Source: Anaerolineae bacterium (GTDB taxonomy: Bacteria > Chloroflexota > Anaerolineae > Epilineales > JAHCIE01). Taken from it: a stretch of 19,928 nucleotides of DNA. Location: NCBI GenBank assembly GCA_026129385.1, contig JAHCIE010000023.1, positions 1 to 19,928 of the forward strand, read 5' to 3'. The translations under genes were made by a program, and so were the position numbers. Position 1 is the stretch's first letter. Every line of letters starts with the position of its first letter. Of the stretch, positions 10,079 through 16,163 are shown one piece after another. The notes under the pieces are model-generated. The model saw only the letters and a program-made list of their open reading frames with translations. It had not been told where the DNA came from and did no database searches.

Positions 10079-10207
10079 AGTTATGCGCACGTCATGCCCC
10101 GGCTTGGAGATTGCCGGGCGAGGTGGCCGCTAGCTCTAACCAACGAGGCGGGTCGCCAGTGGGGATATCGATGACGGGGGGGCGGGTCGATGGTGAAGCG
10201 GTCGCTC

Positions 10208-11173
10208 CTACACGGCCAGGTCTTTCTGCCAGCGGGTGTCGTACTCGACAGACGAGAAGCCGAGGGACTCGTACAGGGCATTGGCGTAGTAGTCCGCGCC
10301 CGTGTTGACGTGTACCTTCTTGGCGCCCAGCGCCTTGACCCGCCGCATGGCTTCGAGCATCATGGCGCTCGACAGCCCACGCCGCCGGTGGGCAGGGTGC
10401 GTGCCGACCGGCTCGAAGACGCCGATACGATTGACACTGTCATACCAGATGGTGCAAAATGCGGCCAGGGTACCGTCGGGCGTCGCGACGACGAAGTCCA
10501 GATCGGGGCGGTAGGTAGGAGCCAGGGCAACCACGCGCACCGTCGCGGCCGTCCAGCGAGTGTGGGGAAAAGTGAGGGTCTTGGTCTCGGCCAGGCGAGC
10601 CAGTTCCTCCGGCTCGTCGAGGGCCAGGGTACGTACGGCGTAGCCCTCAGGCAACGCAGGCGTGGCGATGGGTGCGTCAAGGCTGCGGGTGCGGTAGGCC
10701 TCGGAGCGGCCGAGGTTGACGTAGCCGCGCCGGGCGAGCAGGGCGTGACGCGGGGCGTCGTTCTCGTAGGCGTAGGTGTACACCGGCCACGGAGCGGCAT
10801 CGGTGGGGCGCAGGGCGGCGTGATGGCCCTCCAGCCAGGCCAGCATGTCATTCTCGATGTGGCGGTAGTGGGGGTGAATCTGGAGGAAGAAGTCGCCCTC
10901 GCCCTCGTTCAGCACAGCCCCCACGAACTTGCCGCCCTCCGCCTCCCACAGACGGATGGCCTGTGGCCACGACCGCGCGCCGGTCAGTTCCTCCTGGGCG
11001 TGGCGGCCGAACCGCAGCGCCTCGAGGCGGTCGAGCTGCCAGTTGAACTGCGCGCCGCTGAGGCAGTAGCTCTCGACGAGTAGGTAGCGCAGGCGGGCGT
11101 AGTCGGCCTCATCCTGGTAGGCGCGGGCGCGAATGGCGACGCGCTCGATAAGCGAGGGGTATGGGGTCTTCAT
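10208..11173 (-). CDS. GNAT-family N-acetyltransferase (two GNAT-like halves)
   Basis: 321 residues, about twice a single GNAT domain. The C-terminal half carries the acetyl-CoA site (motif A): VGTHPAHRRRGLSSAM at about 256-271, with RRRGL matching the Q/R-x-x-G-x/A pyrophosphate loop, then VHVNTGADYYANALYESLGF, the usual closing strand and helix. The N-terminal half keeps a GNAT-like layout (NDAPRHALLARRGYVNLGRSE) but has no clear CoA loop, so it is probably structural or a substrate half. ATG 11173 has GGAG six bases ahead; the longer frame back to 11290 would run through the divergent promoter region. Cytoplasmic; substrate unknown. Transcribed divergently from yebC. Confidence 0.85.
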   Translation of the reverse strand: MKTPYPSLIERVAIRARAYQDEADYARLRYLLVESYCLSGAQFNWQLDRLEALRFGRHAQEELTGARSWPQAIRLWEAEGGKFVGAVLNEGEGDFFLQIHPHYRHIENDMLAWLEGHHAALRPTDAAPWPVYTYAYENDAPRHALLARRGYVNLGRSEAYRTRSLDAPIATPALPEGYAVRTLALDEPEELARLAETKTLTFPHTRWTAATVRVVALAPTYRPDLDFVVATPDGTLAAFCTIWYDSVNRIGVFEPVGTHPAHRRRGLSSAMMLEAMRRVKALGAKKVHVNTGADYYANALYESLGFSSVEYDTRWQKDLAV

Positions 11174-11211
11174 CCGGAACTCCGAACCAGGCATAGCTTT
11201 CGGTCGCAGGG

Positions 11212-11240
11212 AGCATATCACGCCGGGTGGGGGCAGTAAA
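11212..11240 (-). promoter_or_regulatory. candidate promoter of the GNAT gene
   Basis: On the minus strand TTTACT (11235-11240), a 17-bp spacer and TATGCT (11212-11217), preceded by TG one base upstream (extended -10). Four of six matches in each box. The leader would be about 33 nt. Confidence 0.5.
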
Positions 11241-11262
11241 CAGGCAAAGGGGCGATGGCCGG

Positions 11263-11278
11263 TCATCCCTAGGGATGA
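11263..11278. promoter_or_regulatory. perfect 16-bp palindrome, operator candidate
   Basis: TCATCCCTAGGGATGA is its own exact reverse complement. It covers the -35 position of the yebC promoter and lies 22 bp upstream of the GNAT promoter's -35, a good place for a dimeric regulator to act on both. No matching second copy was seen in the window. Confidence 0.45.
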
Positions 11279-11293
11279 TTCTCGCCCCACCTG

Positions 11294-11302
11294 TGCTATA
11301 AT
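11294..11302 (+). promoter_or_regulatory. extended -10 promoter of the yebC operon
   Basis: TGCTATAAT: a perfect TATAAT (11297-11302) with the TGn extension. The -35 position (GATGAT) is poor and overlaps the 16-bp palindrome, as expected for an extended -10 promoter or one needing or hindered by a bound regulator. The leader to ATG 11348 is about 38 nt. Confidence 0.65.
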
Positions 11303-11347
11303 TACCCGTCACAGACACACAAGTGGACTGAGGGCGGAGGGTTCTTT

Positions 11348-12100
11348 ATGGCTGGACATTCCCACTGGGCACAGATCAAGCGTCAGAAGGGCGCGACGGA
11401 TGCCAAGCGCGGCGCGGTCTTTACCAAGGCGGCGCGTGAGATTCAATCGGCGGTGCGGCAGGGCGGCCCTAACCCCGACGCCAACTTCTCGCTGCGCCTG
11501 GCGATGGACCGGGCGCGCGCCGTCAATATGCCCAAGGACAGCATCGAACGCGCCATCGAGCGGGCGACCGGCGGTGGCGAGGGGGCGGCTCACTTCGATG
11601 AAGTCGTGTATGAGGGCTATGGCCCCCACGGCGTCGCCATCCTCATGGAGACGCTGACCGACAACCGCAATCGCACCGTTGGCAACATCCGCAGCACGCT
11701 GACTAAGCGCGGCGGCAGCCTGGCCGAGGGCGGCGCGGTGGCGTGGCAGTTCGAGCAGAAGGGCGTCATCCTGGTGGGACTGAGCGGCCAGGACTCTGAC
11801 GAGGTCAGCCTGACGGCCATCGACCTGGGCGCAGACGACGTGCAGGCGGTGGATGAGGGGCTGGAAGTGCTGACGGCCGTCGAGAACCTCCAGTCGGTAC
11901 GCGAGGGGCTGATCAAGGCCGGGCTGAGCGTTAAGTCGGCTGAGCTGGCGCGCATCCCCAAGATGAACGTGACCCTCGGCGAACAGGATACCCTCCAGGT
12001 GCTCACGCTCATCGACACCCTGGAAGACCTGGACGACGTGCAGCGCGTCTATAGCAACCTCGAAGTCTCCGACGAGGTTTACGAGAAGCTCGAGGCGTAG
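11348..12100 (+). CDS. yebC: YebC/TACO1-family protein
   Basis: A 250-residue cytoplasmic protein of the YebC/PmpR/TACO1 family, whose members have been described as DNA-binding regulators and as translation factors that help ribosomes through difficult sequences. Signature features: the N-terminal MAGHSHWAQIKRQKGATDAKR, NMPKDSIERAIERATG, and the middle segment YEGYGPHGVAILMETLTDNRNRT (split motif, about 93-115) with the following LTKRGGSLAE. Normal full length (240-250). GGAGG (11336-11340) lies seven bases before the ATG. First gene of a co-directional run; its stop is one base before ruvC, a common arrangement of yebC with ruvC. Confidence 0.97.
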   Translation: MAGHSHWAQIKRQKGATDAKRGAVFTKAAREIQSAVRQGGPNPDANFSLRLAMDRARAVNMPKDSIERAIERATGGGEGAAHFDEVVYEGYGPHGVAILMETLTDNRNRTVGNIRSTLTKRGGSLAEGGAVAWQFEQKGVILVGLSGQDSDEVSLTAIDLGADDVQAVDEGLEVLTAVENLQSVREGLIKAGLSVKSAELARIPKMNVTLGEQDTLQVLTLIDTLEDLDDVQRVYSNLEVSDEVYEKLEA

Positions 12101-12101
12101 C

Positions 12102-12599
12102 ATGCGCGTCATGGGTATCGACCCAGGTACAGCCATCTGCGGCTGGGGCATCATCGACGCCGACGGCGACGACGTGCGCCTGGTCGACTATGGCGCGCTG
12201 ACAACGGAGGCGGGTTTGCCCCTGGCGAGCCGCCTCCAGTTCATCTATTGGGGCCTGGACGAGCTGGTCCACCGCCACCGGCCGGAGGCCGTCGCCGTCG
12301 AGCAGCTCTTCTTCAGCAAGAACGTGACGACCGCCCTGGCGGTGGGGCACGCGCGGGGCGTGGTCCTGCTGGCGGCTGCCAACGCGGGCATCGCAGTCCA
12401 CGAGTACCGCCCGATGGAGGTCAAGCAGGCTATTGTGGGCTACGGCAATGCCACCAAGGGCCAGGTGCAGCAGATGGTGCGTATGCTGCTCGCCCTGGAC
12501 GACATCCCGCGACCCGATGACGCGGCCGATGCCCTGGCCGTCGCCCTGTGCCATGCCCAGTCGGCGCGCTATCGCGCCCGGCTGGAGGATGCGTTGTAG
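12102..12599 (+). CDS. ruvC: Holliday junction resolvase RuvC
   Basis: Endonuclease that cuts four-way DNA junctions in recombination and repair, normally with the RuvAB branch-migration motor. 165 residues, the usual length. The RNase H-like catalytic acids are visible: D7 in GIDPGT, E67 in VAVEQLFF, and D140 and D143 in PDDAADALAVALCH. KNVTTALAVGHARGV is the conserved helix after the second acid. Starts one base after the yebC stop (tag c atg), with GAGG inside the yebC end, so translation is likely coupled. ruvA and ruvB do not follow as in many bacteria and must lie elsewhere. Confidence 0.97.
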   Translation: MRVMGIDPGTAICGWGIIDADGDDVRLVDYGALTTEAGLPLASRLQFIYWGLDELVHRHRPEAVAVEQLFFSKNVTTALAVGHARGVVLLAAANAGIAVHEYRPMEVKQAIVGYGNATKGQVQQMVRMLLALDDIPRPDDAADALAVALCHAQSARYRARLEDAL

Positions 12600-12605
12600 G
12601 CGGCA

Positions 12606-13718
12606 ATGCGCGACGATCTCCGCTATTGGGTGGGTTTCAACCGTGTGTCGGGCATCGGCCCGGTGCGCCTGCGCGCCCTGCAAGAGCATTTCGGCGGCAT
12701 CGACCGCGCCTGGCATGCTTCGCCTGAGCAGTTGCGAGCCACGGGGCTGGACGCGCGTTCCATCGAGGCGCTGGTCCAGGTGCGGCAACGGCTGGACCTG
12801 GACGCGGAGCTGGCGCGGGTCGAAGCGGCGGGGCTGACGCTGCTGACCCTGGACACCCCCGACTATCCACGGCTGCTGCGCGAGATTGATGGCCCGCCGC
12901 CCCTGCTCTATGTCCACGGCGAGCTGACGGAGGCCGACGAGATGGCCGTGGCCGTGGTCGGGACGCGCCACCCGACCCATTATGGCCGCGAGGCTACGTT
13001 GCGCCTGGTCGCCGGTTTGGCGGAGCAGGGTATCACCATTGTCAGCGGCCTGGCCTACGGCATCGATACCATGGCCCATACCGCTGCCCTGGCGGCGGGC
13101 GGCCGCACCATCGCCGTGCAGGGCTGTGGCCCCGATGTGGTCTATCCGCCGTCGAACACGAAGCTGGCCGCCGACATCGCGCGACGGGGCGCGCTGCTGA
13201 GCGAGCATCCCCTGGGCACGCGGCCAGAGGGGCGCCACTTCCCGGCCCGCAATCGAATCGTCAGCGGCCTGTCCATCGCCGTGCTGGTTGTCGAGGCGGG
13301 CCAGACCAGCGGCGCGCTGATTACGGCGCGCATGGCGGGTGAGCAGGGCCGCGACGTGTTCGCCGTACCCGGTAATATTTTCAACCCCACTGCAGCCGGT
13401 GTAAACTACCTTATCCAGAATGGCGCGAAGCTGGTGACCAGCGTCGCCGATATCCTGGAGGAATTGAACCTGAGTAGTGTCGTTGAGCAACGCGCCGTCC
13501 AGCTGGCTCTCCCCGAAGATGACACGGAGCGGGCGCTGCTAGGATATTTGTCGGCTGACCCCACCCATATTGACGTCATCAGCCGCGCTGCCGACCTGCC
13601 GCTGCCTACCGTCTCCGCCACCCTGGCGCTTATGGAGTTGGAGGGGTTGGTGCGCCAGGTGGGCGGCATGAACTACGTGACGGCACGGGAGGTTGGGCCA
13701 ACCTATCGTGTCGAGTGA
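12606..13718 (+). CDS. dprA: DNA-processing protein DprA (Smf)
   Basis: Binds incoming single-stranded DNA and loads RecA in natural transformation; widely kept also in species not known to be competent. 370 residues in the usual three parts: a helical helix-hairpin-helix/SAM-like N-terminus (about 1-60, VSGIGPVRLRAL), the Rossmann-like core with VVGTRHP (117-123), SGLAYGIDTMAH (147-158), FPARNRIVSGLS (212-223) and QTSGALITARMA (233-244), and a C-terminal winged helix (about 303-360). The ATG lies six bases after the ruvC stop, so it is in the same operon. Presence of dprA alone does not show competence; no com genes are in the window. Confidence 0.97.
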   Translation: MRDDLRYWVGFNRVSGIGPVRLRALQEHFGGIDRAWHASPEQLRATGLDARSIEALVQVRQRLDLDAELARVEAAGLTLLTLDTPDYPRLLREIDGPPPLLYVHGELTEADEMAVAVVGTRHPTHYGREATLRLVAGLAEQGITIVSGLAYGIDTMAHTAALAAGGRTIAVQGCGPDVVYPPSNTKLAADIARRGALLSEHPLGTRPEGRHFPARNRIVSGLSIAVLVVEAGQTSGALITARMAGEQGRDVFAVPGNIFNPTAAGVNYLIQNGAKLVTSVADILEELNLSSVVEQRAVQLALPEDDTERALLGYLSADPTHIDVISRAADLPLPTVSATLALMELEGLVRQVGGMNYVTAREVGPTYRVE

Positions 13719-13749
13719 CGCGAAACCGCGATGACGCGGAGGATCACGC

Positions 13750-14823
13750 ATGAGCTATCTATATGCCCTCATCATGGCCGGCGGCGGCGGGACACGTCTC
13801 TGGCCGCGCAGCCGCCGCGATCAGCCCAAGCAATTCTTGAACATCGGCACGCCGCATAGCTTACTGCGTGAGGCGTATCTGCGCGTCGCGCCCATTATCC
13901 CGCCGCAGCGCACGCTGGTTATCACTGGCGAGCACTGGCTCGACGCCGTGCAGGCCGAGTTGCCGGAAGTGCCGGTCGAGAACATCCTGGGCGAACCGGT
14001 CGGGCGGGGGACGGCGCCGGCCGTGGGCCTGGCCGCCGAGGTGCTGGCGCGGCGCGACCCCGACGCCCTGCTAGCGGTGCTCACCGCCGACCACCTCATC
14101 CGCGACCAGGAACGCTTCCGCGCCGTGCTGCTGGAAGCGGCCACCGCGGCGGCCGAGGGCCACATTGCCCTGCTGGGCATCACGCCCACTGAGCCAAATA
14201 CGGGCTACGGCTACATCGAGACGAATGGCCGCATCGGCGGGCAGAGTCTGCCCGTGCTGCGTGTGGAGTCGTTCAAGGAGAAGCCCACCGAGGAGCGCGC
14301 CCGCGAGTTCCTGGCCTCCGACAACTTCTTCTGGAACAGCGGCATGTTCGTGTGGAGCCTGAAGACGATTCAGGCCGAGATGCGCCGCCTCATGCCGGAG
14401 CTGGCCGAGCGCGTGGCGACCATCGGCGCGGCGTGGGACACGCCAGCGCGCGACACTGTGCTGGCCGAGTTGTGGGAGGGCATCCGCGCTGAGACCATCG
14501 ACTACGGCGTCATCGAGCGCGCCTCGGACGTGGTGGTCATCCCGGCCGACATCGGCTGGAATGACGTGGGTAGCTGGGCTGCCCTGTTCGACGTGCTGCC
14601 ACCCGACAAGGATGCCAATATTGTCGAGGGCGAGTACATCAGCGTCGATAGCCGCAACAATCTCATCTACAGCCCCAACCGCCTGGTGGCGGCCATCGGC
14701 GTCGAGGACCTGGTCATCGTTGATACCGAGGACGTGATTCTCATCCTGCCCCGCAACCGCGCCCAGGATGTGCGCCAGATCGTGGCGGAGCTACGGAGGC
14801 GCGGCCGGGTCGACGTTCTCTAG
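13750..14823 (+). CDS. manC: mannose-1-phosphate guanylyltransferase (GDP-mannose pyrophosphorylase)
   Basis: Makes GDP-mannose from mannose-1-phosphate and GTP, the precursor for mannosylated glycans, GDP-fucose and compatible solutes such as mannosylglycerate. 357 residues: the nucleotidyltransferase signature GGGGTRLWPRSRRDQPKQFL (11-30), TADHLI (112-117), FKEKPT (175-180), NSGMFVW (196-202) and DIGWNDVGSW (267-276). It ends after the left-handed-helix region and lacks the C-terminal phosphomannose isomerase cupin of the bifunctional 460-residue ManC, so it is monofunctional. GGAGG (13738-13742) lies seven bases before the ATG. It follows dprA by 31 bp and is followed at 12 bp by the molybdoenzyme, so it probably shares the transcript; the functional tie to repair genes is unclear. 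Confidence 0.94.
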   Translation: MSYLYALIMAGGGGTRLWPRSRRDQPKQFLNIGTPHSLLREAYLRVAPIIPPQRTLVITGEHWLDAVQAELPEVPVENILGEPVGRGTAPAVGLAAEVLARRDPDALLAVLTADHLIRDQERFRAVLLEAATAAAEGHIALLGITPTEPNTGYGYIETNGRIGGQSLPVLRVESFKEKPTEERAREFLASDNFFWNSGMFVWSLKTIQAEMRRLMPELAERVATIGAAWDTPARDTVLAELWEGIRAETIDYGVIERASDVVVIPADIGWNDVGSWAALFDVLPPDKDANIVEGEYISVDSRNNLIYSPNRLVAAIGVEDLVIVDTEDVILILPRNRAQDVRQIVAELRRRGRVDVL

Positions 14824-14835
14824 GTGAGGAGGCCT

Positions 14836-15924
14836 ATGCAGCCCCACGGCAAGCACTCCGACTACGTGGTCTGGCAGACCGAGCCGTACAATGGCGAGCC
14901 GCCCGCCGCCCTGCTGCGGCAAAGCCTCGTTACCCCCCTCGACCTGTTCTACACCCGCAACCACGGGCCGGTCCCCGAGGTGGACGCCGCGACGTACCGC
15001 CTCAGCATCGATGGCCTGGTGCGCGCGTCGCGTAGTCTGTCGCTGACCGACCTGCGCGAGGGCTTCCCGCGCGTCACCCAGACGACGACCCTGCAATGTG
15101 CGGGCAATCGCCGTACTGACCTCCTCGCCGTCGCCCCCATTCCCGGCGAGGTTCCCTGGCAGGACGGCGCGATCAGCACGGCGACCTGGGGTGGCACCCT
15201 GCTGCGCGACGTTCTGGCCGAGGCGGGCGTGGACCCGGCGGCGCGGCACGTCGCCTTCATGGGCCTCGACCACGTGGAGCGTCATGGCCACGATGTCGGC
15301 TTCGGCGGCTCCATTCCCCTGGCCGCCGCGCTGCACCTGGATGCCCTGCTGGCCTTCGAGATGAACGGCGCGCCCCTGACGCCCTTGCACGGCTTCCCGC
15401 TTCGGCTGGTCGTGCCGGGCTATATCGGCGCGCGGAGCGTCAAGTGGCTGGCGTCGTTGACGCTGCAACCTGAACCGTCCACGCAGTACTTCCAGTCCCA
15501 CGCCTACAAGGTTTTCCCACCCCACATCGGCCCCCAGACCGTCGACTGGGAGCAGGGCCTGATGCTCGGCGAGTTGTCCATCACGGCGGCCATTACCACG
15601 CCCCGCGACGGCGCGACCGTGCCGGTCGGGCCGCTGCGCGTCGAGGGCTATGCCATGGCCGGCGGCAGCCGCACCGTCGAGCGTGTCGACGTGTCCAGCG
15701 ACGGCGGCGCGACGTGGCAGGTCGCGCGCCTGACGACCCCGCGCCAGGTGGGGGTGTGGGTCTTCTGGGAGGCGGACGTGGACGTACCACCCGGCGGCGG
15801 TGAGATTGTCGCCCGCGCCTGGGACTCGGCGGCCAACACCCAGCCCGAAGACATCCGCGCCATTTGGAACTTCAAGGGCTACATGAACAACGCCTGGGCG
15901 CGGGTGAACGTGCATCGGCTGTAG
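14836..15924 (+). CDS. sulfite-oxidase-like molybdenum-cofactor oxidoreductase
   Basis: 362 residues of the sulfite oxidase family. The molybdopterin domain occupies about 1-240: PLDLFYTRNHGPVPEVD, then TLQCAGNRR with C88 as the expected Mo ligand, HGFPLRLVVPGYIGARSVKWL. The C-terminal Mo-co dimerisation domain (Ig-like) is at about 250-362, with VEGYAMAGGSRTVERVDVSSDGG. There is no Tat or Sec signal peptide and no haem or cytochrome domain, so by sequence it is cytoplasmic and needs an outside electron acceptor. Sulfite is the family substrate but is not proven here. ATG 14836 is chosen over the GTG at 14824 because GAGGAGG (14826-14832) sits three bases ahead of it. Last gene of the yebC run. 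Confidence 0.9.
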   Translation: MQPHGKHSDYVVWQTEPYNGEPPAALLRQSLVTPLDLFYTRNHGPVPEVDAATYRLSIDGLVRASRSLSLTDLREGFPRVTQTTTLQCAGNRRTDLLAVAPIPGEVPWQDGAISTATWGGTLLRDVLAEAGVDPAARHVAFMGLDHVERHGHDVGFGGSIPLAAALHLDALLAFEMNGAPLTPLHGFPLRLVVPGYIGARSVKWLASLTLQPEPSTQYFQSHAYKVFPPHIGPQTVDWEQGLMLGELSITAAITTPRDGATVPVGPLRVEGYAMAGGSRTVERVDVSSDGGATWQVARLTTPRQVGVWVFWEADVDVPPGGGEIVARAWDSAANTQPEDIRAIWNFKGYMNNAWARVNVHRL

Positions 15925-15958
15925 CGTCGCGCCTCCGCGGGCCACCACTCCCCCGGCG

Positions 15959-16029
15959 CGACCAAGGACAAAGGACCGACGACCAATAGGTTAGCTCTGG
16001 ATTGGTCCTCGGCCCTTTGTCTTTGGTCG
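15959..16029. repeat. large imperfect inverted repeat (29-bp arms)
   Basis: The left arm 15959-15987 (begins CGACCAAGGACAAAGG) and right arm 16001-16029 (ends CCTTTGTCTTTGGTCG) pair at 26 of 29 positions around a 13-nt loop. The arms are less G+C-rich than the coding DNA and consist of short GGAC/CAAAG motifs. It follows the molybdoenzyme stop by 34 bp, so it could end that transcript, though no clean T tract follows; it also looks like a dispersed REP- or MITE-like unit. No second copy is in the window. Confidence 0.7.
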
Positions 16030-16069
16030 TCCCTTGTGGCTCTCCTCCTGTTTCTGCCCCTCGTAGAAA

Positions 16070-16130
16070 GCGCGCTGGCCCGCCTGACAGGTAAGACCCT
16101 TCCCTGTCAGGCGTCACAAGGCTAGCGCGT
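16070..16130. repeat. second long hairpin upstream of topA
   Basis: A perfect 11-bp inner stem, CGCCTGACAGG (16081-16091) and CCTGTCAGGCG (16103-16113), with an 11-nt loop. It is extended by an outer helix of 16070-16080 (GCGCGCTGGCC) with 16120-16130 (GGCTAGCGCGT), 9 of 11 paired, after a 6-nt bulge. It ends 33 bp before the topA start with no T run, so it may be a leader structure of topA or part of a mobile repeat. Confidence 0.55.
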
Positions 16131-16163
16131 CTCCGTAGCATCTAATGAAGGAAGCGGAGGCGG

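Noticed and set aside
9977..10090. N-terminal extension of the radical SAM protein from a GTG at 10090
   Set aside because: The extension has no family similarity, overlaps the candidate promoter, and a better ribosome-binding site precedes GTG 9976.
9212..11083. Two long plus-strand frames (9212-10060 and 10190-11083) over the radical SAM and GNAT genes
   Set aside because: Both are antisense to genes with firm motifs and have low-complexity translations.
12009..13490. 493-codon open frame on the minus strand across ruvC and dprA
   Set aside because: It lies wholly antisense to two genes with clear catalytic motifs; its His/Gln/Gly/Arg-rich translation is typical of a shadow in G+C-rich DNA.
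14791..15948. 385-codon minus-strand frame over the molybdoenzyme gene
   Set aside because: Antisense shadow of a gene with a recognisable Mo-ligand motif; composition is Gly/Arg/Ala-rich with no domain.
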